A stretch of 64,000 nt of DNA from Phymorhynchus buccinoides (GCA_017654935.2 CM065697.1:48940420-49004419); one strand, 5' to 3'; numbered from the stretch's first letter, positions 11,122 through 21,734 are shown. Notes: a model not told the origin generated them from the sequence alone. A program made the numbers and translations.

Positions 11122-11509
11122 TCTTTGTGTTTTTTCATGTGTATGCTAAAATTTCTTCCTTTTCTTTTTTTTTCGTTTTGTTTTGCGTTTTGCTTAGCTC
11201 GTTTTTTTTGTACCTCCTAAAACATTCCTATTTTCTAGAGAATCGTACTATGGTGTATTTTTTTTACTACCGTAACCAAAGGAAAGTAAGTTCAATAAGA
11301 AATACTATCAGACGACTGTCCATAATATACTATAAGCATCTGCCATCACAATGTTATATTCTGGCCTCTACACACTGACCGAAGCAAGCACTGATAGCAT
11401 CCCCTGTCAAAGGCAGGAACAGTTCTGTAAGGACACTACTGCTGATTAACTTTAGTGAGGCTCATGGTACTGTTGCTCTTAAGGCCTCGTCCGACGATGC
11501 TTCCTCTCG
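11122..11509. other. T-rich stretch, no gene seen
   Basis: Poly-T-rich sequence near 11120-11240 followed by ordinary AT-rich DNA. Nothing was recognised. Confidence 0.35.
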
Positions 11510-11935
11510 CATGCATATCGTCGGTGAAATTAAAAAAACTTGTATCTCAATTTTGGTAGTTTTGAGAAAAATTATAAAAAGTGATTTAAAAATTAACCGC
11601 GTTGAACACAATTGATTAACTATGATGAATATGTTGTTCAAGACATTGCGAGTTTAGTCCTGCATTTCGTTAAAATTTCTTTAAAATGTTTTTTGTTAGA
11701 CTTGAAAAGAACAAAGATACGAGGTTTTTGTCCTTAACTAGATCTGAATTTGGGACTTACAAAAGTTTTTCTTCTATTTACACAACCTCATTTACCCCAG
11801 ATAGAAAGTCGTTAGAGATACGAGCTTTTGGTGGAAGATGTCGGGAAAAATGAGAGAGCTGACTCTGTATCTAACTAAAAAAAAATCAAAAAAAAATCGA
11901 GATACAAGGTTTTTGAATTTCACTGACGATATGGT
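11510..11935. mobile_element. ~425 bp element with ~45 bp inverted ends
   Basis: The left end CATATCGTCGGTGAAATT, then ACTTGTATCTC, is mirrored on the right by GAGATACAAGGTTTTTG, then AATTTCACTGACGATATG. The interior is AT-rich with GAGATACGAGCTTTTGG-like words. It is noncoding. Confidence 0.6.
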
Positions 11936-12539
11936 AGCTCTGTCACGCTGGGACAATGGGTGAACACTCTTGCGACAGAGCGAGTGATTGCATCGTCAGA
12001 CTTTGCCTTTACAGGGCCCAGCAATGCAGCTAGTCTTTACAAAAACATTCACATGCATAACACACCGACTCAACACCCCCTCCCCTCTATCTCTCTCACG
12101 TATTGTGGCCCGAGGCCAATGTACATTAAACCATTCAATGTTCAGTGTTCTCTCTCTCTCTCTATACATAAGAGCATCAGGACTAAAAGCCTATCCTAGC
12201 GGCTAACCTCCCTTCACCCAAACACAAGCGCACGCATACATACTGCAAAGAGCACCACTACTGTAGGCCTATTATTCTAGCTGTCCTTCCTACTGCTACA
12301 GAAACTCACAACCAATCTCGAACAGTACATTCTCCTGAAACAGAAGCCTTGCATTCTTAAAATCAATTCTAATAAGCAAAGCCATTGCTTTGAGCTGCTC
12401 TTGCAGCAACATACATTATGCTTGAATGGTACATGCATATATGTTTCCACTCTAGCACTGATTCGACTTTATGGCACGTACTGACACATTCTGGACTAGT
12501 TGACAAATTCCTCGTCTTCGTCGTTATTCATCCTCTTCT
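11936..12539. other. Stretch without a supported gene
   Basis: Ordinary mixed sequence with a short CT run near 12150. No splice-bounded coding was recognised. Confidence 0.35.
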
Positions 12540-13140
12540 CACCCCCTTCCCCAATCTCAAACTTTTAACCCCCTCCCTCCCTTCCTCCAAATTACCCCAC
12601 CAATTCATTCCCCATCTTCCACTCCCCATCTTCTTTCTCTCCTCACACACTTTTATTTTTCCTCAACCTCAAACTCTTTACCCCCCCCCCCCCCCCCTTC
12701 AATCCCCATCTTTTTTCTCTCCTCATATACTCTCTTTTATTTTCCCTCAATCCCAAACTCTTTAACCCCTCCCCCCCCCCTCCTCCTCCCCCCCCCCCCA
12801 TTCATTCCCCATCTTCCACTCCCCATCTTCTTTCTCTCCTTACACACTCTTTTATTTTTCCCTCAATCCCAAACTCTTTAACCCTCCCCCCCCCCCCCCC
12901 TCCTCCCCCCCATTCATTCCCCATCTTCCACTCCCCATCTTCTTTCTCTCCTTACACACTCTTTTATTTTTCCCTCAATCCCAAACTCTTTAACCCTCCC
13001 CCCCTCCTCCTCCCCCCCATTCATTCCCCATCTTCTTTCTCTCTTCACACACATTCTTTTATTTTCCCAATTCTTTCTTTCATTGCACGAAATGTCCTCA
13101 AACCCATGTACCCCTATCCCCCCCCCCCCCCCCCCCCCCC
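12540..13140. repeat. C-rich tandem block (~110-140 bp units) with poly-C runs
   Basis: Repeated modules contain CATTCATTCCCCATCTTCCA, CTCCCCATCTTCTTTCTCTC and CTCAATCCCAAACTCTTTAA, separated by C runs of 8-20. The block ends in about 23 C at 13118-13140. Four to five modules are seen. Confidence 0.85.
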
Positions 13141-13460
13141 ATTATCCAACAAGCAATAGAACTGACACAACTAATGGGTGAAAGCCAGAAGGCATTGCCA
13201 CTAAAAGGAATAGAGAAGGCAGGTAGTACCTCCTGGCTCCCACCCCCCATTATCCAACAAGCAATAGAACTGACACAACTAATGGGTGAAAGCCAGAAGG
13301 CATTGCCACTAAAAGGAATAGAGAAGGCAGGTAGTACCTCCTGGCTCCCACCCCCCATTATCCAACAAGCAATAGAACTGACACAACTAATGGGTCAAAG
13401 CCAGAAGGCATTGCCACTAAAAGGAATAGAGAAGGCAGGTAGTACCTCCTGGCTCCCACC
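13141..13460. repeat. 108-bp tandem repeat, three near-identical copies
   Basis: Each unit contains ATTATCCAACAAGCAATAG, ACTGACACAACTAATGGGT and GGTAGTACCTCCTGGCTCCC. The third copy has one base change (GGTCAAAG). Both strands are open only because the unit is a multiple of three. A related, diverged single copy may lie near 16270-16350. Confidence 0.9.
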
Positions 13461-13572
13461 CACCAAGTCAGACACCATCATCTCCTGTTGTTCATCTCAT
13501 ACATTAGTACCATTTTTGCCTCTGTGGAAGGAAAAAACTTACAATATTAAATGCCAGAGATTGGGAGTTTAC

Positions 13573-13800
13573 ATTCAAGAAAGTATCTCCCCCCCCCCTG
13601 TGGGGATACCGGGGGGGGGGGGGTCTTTGTATAAATAGTTCCCCCACCTTCTAAAGGTTCTGTGTTTGTAACATCCTCTAATCTGTCGCTCTCTGTGACT
13701 CTGCCTTTTCGCCTTGCTTGCTGTTGTCTACTATCTTTCTGCCTTTCTGGTCCATTCTCCTGCCTTTTTTTCAAGAAACATTTTAGAAAACAATTCCTCC
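13573..13800 (-). mobile_element. Dispersed repeat R1, inverted copy
   Basis: The reverse complement matches 2480-2640 and 62560-62720: GGTATCCCCACAGGG, then AGAACCTTTAGAAGGTGG, then GTCACAGAGAGCGAC. A G run at 13610-13622 interrupts it. Confidence 0.65.
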
Positions 13801-14064
13801 GGCCGAAGTCGGACAGGCTGGGCCTAATTATTTCTTACTTTGGAGCATAACGGCAGCATGACACATCTGTGCTCATAATTGACAGGAAATTCAGCAATCG
13901 AACAAGAAGAAGAAAAGAAAGAAAGTATCTCGTACATTCTTTTTCTTTGCTTCTTTCGCTGATCCATTTTCCCTCCTGACCCTAACGACCTTTCCATTTT
14001 TTGCTGACTATATTATTTCCCCTTTAACGACCTTTCCTCTTTGCCCCTTGACCTCTGAACTGAC

Positions 14065-14224
14065 CTGCGGAGGTTGGCGGGAGGTCGGCCAGTTGGCCGT
14101 CCACGTGTTGCAGCTTGGAGTCGTAGAACGCGCGCAGCTTGTCCATGTCCGACTGCAGCTTGTCTCGGCTGGACCGCTCCGTCTCCATCTCCTGCTGCAG
14201 CGACTGCATCTTGTCCTCGTATTC
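14065..14224 (-). CDS. KIF17: Kinesin-2 motor KIF17/OSM-3-like, exon 8 (coiled coil)
   Basis: Acceptor TAG|GAATAC at 14224 and donor CCGCAG|GTCAGT at 14065 bound 160 bp, codons 415-467 plus one base. The peptide starts EYEDKMQSLQQEME and continues RSSRDKLQSDMDKLRAFYDS, with the leucine and charge spacing of a coiled coil. KIF17 proteins have a comparable charged segment after the neck. Residues after this exon are unknown because no further exon is confidently seen below 14065. Decayed copies of its 5' edge follow on the upstream side at 14286-14810. Confidence 0.85.
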
Positions 14225-14285
14225 CTACAAACAATGACAAAACAGCATCCAAAACAATAAGAGAAACATGATACCAGCACCACAT

Positions 14286-14810
14286 CATTGCATAGTTTGT
14301 CCACACCCGACTGAAGTTTGTTTCGACTGGAACATTCTGTCTCCATTTCTTCCTGCATGGCCTTCATCTTGTCCTATTATTCGTACAAATAATGAAATCA
14401 TCATCATCATCATCAACAACACTGTCATCCTCCCAACGTACATCATGCGATGGAGACAAGATGTATTGAAGATACAACATAAGCTTATAACAAAGCGCTA
14501 ACATCAACTGACGTTTGTCGTCATATTCTTAAAACAATGAAAAACCATCATCATCGTCATCATACTCCCAACTAACATCATGCGATCGAGACAAGATGTA
14601 TTCAAGAGACAACATAAGCTTATAACATAGCGCTAACATCAACTTCATCTTGTCCTCATATTCCTACAGTTAATGAAAAACCATCAAAATCATCATCATA
14701 CTCCCAACTAACATCATGCGATCGAGACAAGATGTATTGAAGATACAACATAAGCTTATAACATAGCGCTAACATCGACTGAAGTTTGTCGTCATATTCC
14801 TAAAATAACA
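14286..14810 (-). repeat. Echo array of kinesin exon 8 5' edge
   Basis: A partial exon 8 copy at 14286-14392 retains acceptor-like sequence, GACAAGATGAAGGCCATGCA and CGAAACAAACTTCAGTCGGG. Shorter echoes of the AGGAATA(C/T)GAGGACAAGATG acceptor edge sit near 14505-14540, 14640-14680 and 14775-14810. They are joined by an intron unit with GCGATCGAGACAAGATGTAT at a period of about 140 bp. The copies lack intact frames. Confidence 0.75.
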
Positions 14811-15194
14811 AAAAAACACTGAAATAATCATCATCATCATCAGCATTGTCATACTCCCAACATACATCATGATATCGAGACAAAATATATTGAACAGACC
14901 ACATAAGCTTATAATTATTGTCATACTCCCAACGTACATCATGCGATCGAGACAAGATACATTGAAGAGACCGCGTAAGCTTATAGCTGAGCGCTAACAT
15001 CGACCTGACTCATTCATTTCTTTCTCTTTTAGGTTTCTTTTTGCTTTCTCTCTCTCTCCCTCCCCTCCCCTTGTACGTTATATGCTGCTCGTTGTAGCTC
15101 GTTGTGCCCCCACTCTCCTCCCGTACCCTAAATGGGTTTCCCTGTACATCTCTCTCTCTCTCTCCCTCCCTCTCTGTCTCCCTCTCTCTCTGAC

Positions 15195-15295
15195 CTGTCT
15201 GATTCGTTCTTTTTCCTCCTTCAAGTCGTGTCGTGTCTCCTCCACATCAGATGCAGGGGCTATGGCCTTGGGGGCAGCTGCCACCTTGCCCCCGT
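15195..15295 (-). CDS. KIF17: Kinesin-2 motor KIF17/OSM-3-like, exon 7
   Basis: Acceptor ATGACAG|ACGGGG at 15295 and donor AGACAG|GTCAGA at 15195 bound 101 bp. It completes the split Asp codon of exon 6 and ends in phase 0. Codons 382-414 start GGKVAAAPKAIAPASDVEE and end EEKERIRQ, a flexible Ala/Pro linker leading into the coiled coil. This is the only kinesin exon here for which I see no partial copies nearby. Confidence 0.85.
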
Positions 15296-15299
15296 CTGT

Positions 15300-15540
15300 C
15301 ATAATACATCATCATTAATATCATCATTATCACCATCATCATTATTATCACCAAAAATGTCAATGTCATCATCATTATGGTCCACCACCATCATCATTGC
15401 TGTCATCATCATCACCATTAATGCCATACTTACTATAATCATCATCATCATTATTATCATCACCATTAACGTCATCATTATCATCATCAATGCCATCCTT
15501 ACCTTCATCATTATCATCATCCTCACACATAATCATCAAC
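15300..15540. repeat. CAT/CAC trinucleotide tract in kinesin intron 6
   Basis: Imperfect CATCAT, CATTAT and CACCAT units fill the first 240 bp upstream of exon 7. The minus frame of Met/Asp residues across it is an artefact of the triplet. Confidence 0.85.
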
Positions 15541-15565
15541 GCCACAATCATCGCATGTCTCCTCT

Positions 15566-15627
15566 ACGTTAAACACAGAAGGTGGGGGAACTATTTGGAT
15601 GAAAGACCCACCGGTATCCCCACGGTG
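15566..15627 (+). mobile_element. Dispersed repeat R1, short fragment
   Basis: ACACAGAAGGTGGGGGAACT followed by GAAAGACCCACCGGTATCCC matches the middle of R1 at 2567-2620. Confidence 0.6.
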
Positions 15628-15629
15628 GG

Positions 15630-16400
15630 ATGATGATAATAATAATGATATGTCACTGATAATAAATAATACCTTGTAAAATAAAAAAAAGTTTTGTGTG
15701 TGCATTAAAATTTGTTTTGACATTAGTTGGTATTTCACGCTATTTCTTTCTCAACAGGCAAGAGTTCTGACCAAAGTACAAAATTCCATTCAGAGTAAAA
15801 ATGTAAGTGACTTCTTTTCTTCTCCCCCACCCCCACCATTTGAATCAATAGGGTTTCTTTCAAAAAGTAAACAATGGCACACCGAAGAAAAAACCCGAGA
15901 AAATAAAATACATCTTCCTCCCTCTTCATTAAACTCAATGCGCTTTACAAAATAAAGTTAAAAAAACCCATAACATTTCTTTCATAACAAAAATGATTAA
16001 GTAAAAAACACCAAAAACACACAAAACAAATGCAACAAATTTAAAACAAAAGTTGGTTTCAATGATGCACCAAAAAAATTTGAACATACAAAATTAGAAC
16101 TAGAATGTAAATACAGAATTTAAAAAAAAAACCCAGGTAGGGGAAGTAGAAATGTTAGAACAAAAAAACATTCAAGATATTACCAAACATAATTCAAAAG
16201 GAAACGTAAAGCATTCACTGCCCACATACGCTTTTTCCTCCTGGACAAATCTGTTTGAAGAAACCAATTCAATCATGATTCCGTCAGTGAAAGCCAGTAG
16301 GTCCTATGACAGAGGGAACAAAAAAGACTGGTAGTGCCTTTCGCCTTTCACCAGACTGGTTTAGTTCTACACTCCATACATCATCAGCAGCATGGCTGCA
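15630..16400. other. Kinesin intron 6 interior, AT-rich
   Basis: No coding or structured RNA was recognised. The segment near 16270-16350 loosely resembles the 108-bp unit at 13141-13460. Confidence 0.4.
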
Positions 16401-16408
16401 CCCACCAT

Positions 16409-16890
16409 CTGTGTTCATCCAGTTAACACGGGTGAAGGTAAAAACACTTCTCTCAATCCTGAAATGACACGTTTCAATGTTCTCTGAACCTTCCCAATCC
16501 TGAAGTGGTGATCTGTGTTCATCCAGTTAACACGGGTGAAGGTAAAAACACTCTCTCAATCCTGAAATGACACGTTTCAATGTTCTCTGAACCTTCCCAA
16601 TCCTGAAGTGGTGATCTGTGTTCATCCAGTTAACACGGGTGAAGGTTAAAACATTCTTTCAATCCTGAAATGACATGTCTTCTTCTTCTTCTTCTTCTTC
16701 GCCTCAGGCAGCCAACTTCATCAGGCTGAAGATCTTGTCTTAATCTGCCATCAATGTATCAATGTTCTCTGAATCTTCCCTTTCCTCAAGTGGTGATCTG
16801 TGTTCATCCAGTTAACACGGGTGAAGGTAAAAACACTCTCTCAATCCTGAAATGACACGTATCAATGTTCTCTGAACCTTCCCATTCCTC
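16409..16890. repeat. ~103-bp tandem repeat in kinesin intron 6, four copies
   Basis: Units start CTGTGTTCATCCAGTTAACA near 16409, 16513, 16616 and 16797 and contain CAATCCTGAAATGACACGT and TGTTCTCTGAACCTTCCC. The third unit is split by the (TTC)n-tailed element at 16678-16745. Confidence 0.85.
16678..16745 (-). mobile_element. Short dispersed element with (TTC)n tail, inserted in the 103-bp array
   Basis: A TTCTTC run, then GCCTCAGGCAGCCAACTTCA and GGCTGAAGATCTT, is the reverse orientation of the elements at 5250-5306 and 38165-38231. Confidence 0.6.
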
Positions 16891-17279
16891 AAGTGGTGAC
16901 CACATTAAAAATCAACTTCCCCGGGGGCTGCTACGGTTAAGCCGGGTTGGTCTGACCGGAGCCATGAAACGCTGGGGAGACCTCTGTTTTTTAGTTTCCT
17001 TATTTTCTGTTGATTTTTCTTCCTGCCGCAACACACAACGCTGTGCAAGTGTCTGGAGGGACAGCTCAGCGTCATACATCAAGATTCAGATTCCAATGTG
17101 TGTGTCTGTGTACACAGGATGGGTGGGGGTGGTGTTAGAATTGAATGTCTATCGTCTTGCTTTAATCTGCCATCAATGTTGGCAGAAATGTATAAGAGTA
17201 TTTTATAAGAGCGTGGATCCTGATGACAAGATGGCCAATCCTGAAGACTCTTTCTATCAGCTTTTCCAATCCTGATTTC

Positions 17280-17368
17280 AGGAGCATGCCTGAACCTCTC
17301 TCCAGGTGGGAGCAGTCCAAAGTTCATAAATGAGTTTCTGTGACAAGAACAGTAAATACAATATAACA
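17280..17368 (+). mobile_element. SINE 3' fragment in kinesin intron 6
   Basis: CTCTCCAGGTGGGAGCAGTC, then GTTTCTGTGACAAGAACAGT and AAATACAATA, matches the 3' part of the SINE at 20626-20917. Confidence 0.55.
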
Positions 17369-17401
17369 TGAGATATGATGAGCACAAATACAAACCAGTG
17401 G

Positions 17402-17626
17402 TAACCACGTCAAATCCCCCCTTCAGGAATGGGTATCTTCCCCATCAACATGGCCTTCAGCTTCTCAATCTCCTCCTGGTACTGCCTCAGTATAGGAGAC
17501 CCCAATACAATACAGTAAAGAAATCATGAACACAATTACCACACACCATTAGTGATGGCCACGTCGAAGCCTCCCTCAGGAATGGGTGCCTTTCCCATCA
17601 ACATGGCTTTGAGTTTCTCAATCTCC
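17402..17626 (-). repeat. Echo array of kinesin exon 6 3' edge, two copies
   Basis: Copies at 17402-17494 and 17556-17626 repeat the end of exon 6: the minus-strand sequence for EIEKL(K)AMLMGK and IPEGGFD, with the adjoining donor region GTGTGTGGTAAT or similar. The first copy even reads CAGTACCAGGAGGAGATTGA. They lie downstream of the real donor at 17670. Confidence 0.8.
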
Positions 17627-17669
17627 AATACAATACAATAAAGAATCCATGAACATGATTATCACATAC

Positions 17670-17922
17670 CATCAGTGGCGGCCAGATCGAAGCCTCCCTC
17701 AGGGATGGGTATCTTCCCCATCAACATGGCCTTCAGCTTCTCAATCTCCTCCTGGTACTGCCTGAGCAGGGCGTCCTTGGGGTCCTCGTTGATCTTGGGC
17801 TTGTTCTTGATGTTCTTGGCGCGGTTGGCGTAGCGCAGGGTGCTCAGCGTCTCGTCGTAGTTGTTGTCGGCCGGGGACAGGCACGCCACCATCATGGTTT
17901 TGGTGTTGCCTCCCAGGGAGTC
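17670..17922 (-). CDS. KIF17: Kinesin-2 motor KIF17/OSM-3-like, exon 6 (motor end, neck)
   Basis: Acceptor TTACAG|GACTCC at 17922 and donor ACTGATG|GTATGT at 17670 bound 253 bp, codons 297-380 plus one base. It encodes [20 protein letters not shown], then [15 protein letters not shown], the last conserved motor motifs. The neck linker and start of the neck follow ([20 protein letters not shown]). This block is diagnostic of the kinesin-2 homodimer KIF17/OSM-3. Its codons are GC-rich compared with the surrounding intron. Partial copies flank both edges. Confidence 0.95.
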
Positions 17923-18028
17923 CTGTAAGGAAGAAATAGTAGTGGTATATGTGGGAAAGCTTGACGCCCAGGGTGTAAGTAAGTATGGTCCTTTTGAAGT
18001 CATTATTAATAAATTTATGTGTCATTAT

Positions 18029-18226
18029 CAGGGCTCCCAATCGTCCCGCAAAACAAGGGGTCCCAGGGACTCCTTCACTGACAGTATAGAGGGTCCTAGA
18101 GGCGGGATAGAGGGCCCCAGTAGCATTGTGAATGCTAAAAATAATTTTTCTAGTGCATCCCTGGAACCCCCTGCACATTCTTTTAGAGGGTCCTTTAGAA
18201 TGGTATGGGGGTCCCTGGGAGCCCTG
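18029..18226. mobile_element. MITE with CAGGGCTCCCA inverted ends, copy 1
   Basis: Ends CAGGGCTCCCA and TGGGAGCCCTG (allowing one base) enclose about 195 bp with GGGGTCCCAGGGACTCCTTC and CACATTCTTTTAGAGGGTCC. CATTAT on both sides could be a short target duplication. Related copies are at 30840 and 41751. It lies in kinesin intron 5. Confidence 0.75.
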
Positions 18227-18231
18227 CATTA

Positions 18232-18335
18232 TTGTTCTTGATGTTCTTGGGTGTGGTTTGCGTAGTTGTCTGCCGGGGATAGGCAAGCCACCATCATTGT
18301 TTCTGTGTTGCCTCCTAAAGAGTCCTGTTTAGAAG
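18232..18335 (-). repeat. Echo of kinesin exon 6 5' edge
   Basis: On the minus strand an acceptor-like CTAAACAG|GACTCTTTAGG is followed by GGCAACACAGAAACAATGAT and TCCCCGGCAGACAACTACGC. It is a shortened, frameshifted copy of exon 6 codons for DSLGGNTKT...LSPADNNY. It sits 310 bp upstream of the real exon 6, with the MITE at 18029 between. Confidence 0.75.
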
Positions 18336-18375
18336 AAAAAAAATGGCTTGCATCATTAACCTTAACATTCAAGAG

Positions 18376-18480
18376 CACCGTATTTTATGGACTATAAGGC
18401 GAGATGTTCTTGACGGTAAGGAATGTGTTTGGCTTTGCCTGCCATCCAGGGCTGATATCACATTACCAGTACACACAACA
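18376..18480 (-). repeat. Echo of kinesin exon 5 3' part, preceded by a TIR-element scrap
   Basis: At 18408-18470 the minus strand repeats GTAATGTGATATCAGCCCTG and the following AAGCCAAACACATTCCTTAC of exon 5. The bases 18378-18404 (ACCGTATTTTATGGACTATA) are the end of a 'CCGTATTT' family element. Confidence 0.65.
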
Positions 18481-18501
18481 CAACACCACACATTGTATTA
18501 C

Positions 18502-18641
18502 CTGCAGTAATCGTGTCAGTTTGGAGTCACGATAAGGGATGTGTTTAGCCTTGCCGTCCACCAGGGCTGATATCACATTACCCAGCGCGGATAGAGACAG
18601 GTTGATCTTGGTCGCCTCCTTCAGCCGGTCCCCAGTGGCCC
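18502..18641 (-). CDS. KIF17: Kinesin-2 motor KIF17/OSM-3-like, exon 5
   Basis: Acceptor TTCCAG|GGGCCA at 18641 and donor CTGCAG|GTAATA at 18502 bound 140 bp. It completes the split Gly codon 250 and ends in phase 0, giving codons 251-296. The peptide [20 protein letters not shown], followed by [10 protein letters not shown] and [14 protein letters not shown], is the universally conserved kinesin microtubule-binding region (loop 12/helix 5). It was found from splice signals and frame; it has no Met and is too short to stand out as an open frame. Confidence 0.95.
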
Positions 18642-19311
18642 CTGGAACGAATCAAAACACCGGCAGATAAAGGCACAGATCCTTTAGTTGGAAGTTTGGT
18701 TCTAATTTGGCTTATACGTAGCGCCAGAACTGTGCTTTTTTTCTGTTGGTATGGGAGAACTGAATATGCTGATATTATGCAGATGCACTAATGTTAGTCT
18801 TACTTATCACTGTGCAAACTTTTAGTCCTATCAGGGAAATGCATATTGCTGCAAAGCTAAAACGTTTTTCCTTATTTTGTTAAAAATCATCATTATTTAA
18901 GTCCCCTCCCCACCTCTCCCTCCTAAAAAATTTGCATGCAAGCGTCATTTGTCGATCTATTCATCATTCACAGATTAGATTGCAGAGGGGAAGTATTGTT
19001 TTTCGCTCTTTTTGCTATCTTTGCTGTTTGTTGGTTTCTTGTGTCTATGTTGATAAAGGCGTTTCGCCGAAATATCCAGTTGTTTTGTTAAGTCTCTTGT
19101 GAATAAAATAACATCACTTTGTTGTCTATTCAACGTGATTTTTGTTTGCCTGCAGGGTGTTACAAAGGAACAACAGGTCTCATGTGCTTCACACATTCCA
19201 TGTTAAATAACTTGGTGGCAAAAAAAAGACTGTCAACTGTCAACATTTCTCCCAATATTTTAATCAATTTGACAGAAAGAAAATAGGATGAATGAATTAA
19301 TAAATAACCAC
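18642..19311. other. Kinesin intron 4, 3' part, no repeat copy recognised
   Basis: AT-rich intron sequence. The word GGCGTTTCGCCGAAATATCC near 19050 has the look of a dispersed-repeat end, but no second copy was found here. Confidence 0.4.
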
Positions 19312-19557
19312 TTAACCCTTTCACCGCCAACGTCGCATTTATGCACCACAATGGTTTAACACCCATGTCACTAAAAGGCATCAAATCAGGGCCTGTTATC
19401 CGAAGACCCTATTTTCTTAATTTTGGGAGGTGAGGATAGGCCTAATGCCATACATGTCACAGAGGAATTCGCAATATTGCAGATATTTTATTTTCTCTAC
19501 CCAGTTAAGTTTAATGGTATTTTTTGGCTGAAAAATGGCTGGCGGCGAAAGGGTTAA
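19312..19557 (+). mobile_element. piggyBac-like MITE, complete copy
   Basis: TTAA at 19312-19315 and 19554-19557 flank ends CCCTTTCACCGCCA and TGGCGGCGAAAGGG (one-base offset). The total is 246 bp with no coding potential. This is the best-preserved of four copies in the window. Confidence 0.85.
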
Positions 19558-20021
19558 TGAAAGAACGAATGATCAGAGCTAATGAATAAAAACAGGAAAT
19601 GAATGAATGATGCAGGAAAGGAATTATAAGCGCCAGAAAGGCTCACGCCAGGGAAAGGAGTTTGTTCTGTGACCAAATGGTTGTAAAATGGTTACATCCA
19701 TGAAACGAAAGCGCACATCTTAAACGCTGTACTTTTTACACTTGTGAGCACAAACACCGCAGCTCAAACTTGCAATACAATGGAAACCCACGTCTACGTA
19801 AAAAACAATTTCTGCAAACAGACAGCTGAAACCTTGCCATACAATAGAAACGCACCTCTATGTAAAAAACAATTTCTGTGTGCAAACAGACAGCTGAAAC
19901 CTTGAGCACAAGAGCACAGACCCAAACCAAAATACCCATGAAACGTCTCAGGAACAGTTTGTCTTCAAAAAGCTGTTCTGTCAAAAACTGATCAAAGTGA
20001 CATTGAAAAAAAAAAATCTCA

Positions 20022-20269
20022 TTAACCCTTTCACCGCCAATGTCGCATTTATGCACCACAATGATTTAACACCCATGTCACTAAAAGGCATCAAATTAGG
20101 GTCTGGTATCCAATGACACTATGTTCTTAATTTTAGGAGGTAAGAATAGGCCCTATCTCATGCATGTCACAGAGGAATCCCCAATATTGCAGACAGAATC
20201 TGTTCTCTACCCAGGTAAGCTTAATGGAAAGTTTCAGCTCTGAAGAATGGCTGGTGTTGAAAGGGTTAA
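20022..20269 (+). mobile_element. piggyBac-like MITE, second complete copy
   Basis: TTAA at 20022-20025 and 20266-20269, with ends CCCTTTCACCGCCAATG and TGGTGTTGAAAGGG. It has the same orientation as the copy 710 bp upstream and similar interior words (CACCCATGTCACTAAAAGGC). Confidence 0.85.
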
Positions 20270-20625
20270 AAACATAAACATTGCTTCTCAGAGGCTTGGC
20301 TATTTTTGCTGTTGTCTTTCTTCCCAACTATCCGTACAGCAACAGAAGAAAACAATATACATACAGATGCTGGTTACATACAAAAACAAAGACATTGAGA
20401 ATAATCATGTGAGAATGGAGTTTCTCATCAGCTCCCAATGTTCAATAACTTGTTTCTTGGTCTTCCTGAACTTTCACACCCATTTCACCCACTTTTGTTC
20501 CTGTGCTTTGAGCTTCAAGGCTAAACACCCCTCAGCGACATGACGGCAAATCAAGTGCACACACACCTGTGAGTTCGCATGATGTTATCATGCAGAATGC
20601 AATTTCGCTTCGTGTCAAGCAAACC

Positions 20626-20917
20626 CGAGTTCGAACCTGGGTACAGGGGATTTTTCCTCTCACTTTGCACTAGGCCTTATGGTCTAAACGTGGAGTCTTT
20701 CCGATGAGACGATAAACAGAGGTCCCGTGTGCCCATGCACTTAGCACACGTTAAACCCAGCGGCAACAAAAAAGTTGTCATTTGGTCAGAATTTACCCCC
20801 CTTTCCTTCCTCATCAGTCACACAGAAATCGCATGCAAAAGTGCGCCTCTGGCTGCGACGCGCTCTCCAGGTGGGAGCAACCCGAATTTTACACGCCTCA
20901 GTGACTATAAAGTACCT
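20626..20917 (+). mobile_element. tRNA-derived SINE, copy 1
   Basis: A B-box-like GAGTTCGAACCTGGGT at 20629 is followed by a body with CGATGAGACGATAAACAGAG, ATGCACTTAGCACACG and GCGCTCTCCAGGTGGGAGCA. The same body recurs at 26498-26802. A Pol III B box plus a conserved tail indicates a tRNA-derived SINE; I cannot name the family. It lies in kinesin intron 4. Confidence 0.75.
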
Positions 20918-21734
20918 AATAATACCTCATTTCTCAGCATGTTGGATTTCAGTATGCCAGGAGCCATTCTCAAAACCACTGCATTATCGTTGTGCATAAT
21001 ATTATATGCATATGTGAATGGGGATCAAGGGAGGTGACAAAAGAACAGAAACTGTTGTTGATACATGCTCATCAAAAATCAACGGATTCATCACAGCTAC
21101 AATCCAGAGGCAAGTCATGCTTTCATGCAGGCTTTCAAGCAGGGAGGCGGGGATAAACAGGCGTCTTACCATGCTCGTCAAAGCGGCCATGACAACACGA
21201 ACAATGATCTACACAAGTGCAATTACCCCAACCAGCAATTTTTTAATTTTTTTGCTGTCCCATCTTTTGGGCCGTACAGTGGCGTTGCTCCCACGCCACT
21301 CATTCCGAATCCCAATTCACAGCCACACCTCCGCACGTTCAGGTTGCAGAATCCGAGACCAGCAGTCCAAGGGGAGCTAATCTATGTTAGGCCGTCAGGA
21401 GGCAACCAACCGAGGAGACACTGCACTGCTGCTGAGTCACGTTGGTGGAGTTCAGTAGAGCCTGTTCAGGACACCACCTACTAAGCCCCCTACTGATGAC
21501 GACACTATTCTTTTAGCTCCCCAGAACACACTGCTCCCCATGACTTTGACCCGAACGCACCAAGGCATAGACTGGATCGAAAACCGAAACTGAGGTCACC
21601 ATGAGACCAGGACATTTTACCAGCCAGCAATTTAGCATTTCTGTCATAGCCCAAGGCAAAAGCAATTTTGCATAGTCTACAATGAAAAGCTAGAAAATGT
21701 AGATTCCTTCAAAATCAGCACCAGTTTCTGTTCT
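20918..21734. other. Kinesin intron 4; GC-richer segment 21270-21610
   Basis: The segment 21270-21610 is GC-richer, with GCTCCCACGCCACTCATTCC and CCGAGGAGACACTGCACTGC. It looks like part of a dispersed repeat but occurs once in this window, so its class cannot be assigned. Frames through it have no recognisable domain. Confidence 0.35.

Noticed and set aside
13174..13638. 154-codon plus-strand frame with three identical blocks
   Set aside because: The 108-bp tandem unit is a multiple of three; the opposite strand is open too.
20629..20644. tRNA gene suggested by GAGTTCGAACCTGGGT
   Set aside because: No foldable 72-76-nt cloverleaf surrounds it, and the same body recurs at 26498, so it is a SINE.
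21065..21484. 139-codon plus-strand frame in kinesin intron 4
   Set aside because: It has no recognisable domain, lies in repeat-like sequence and overlaps another open frame.
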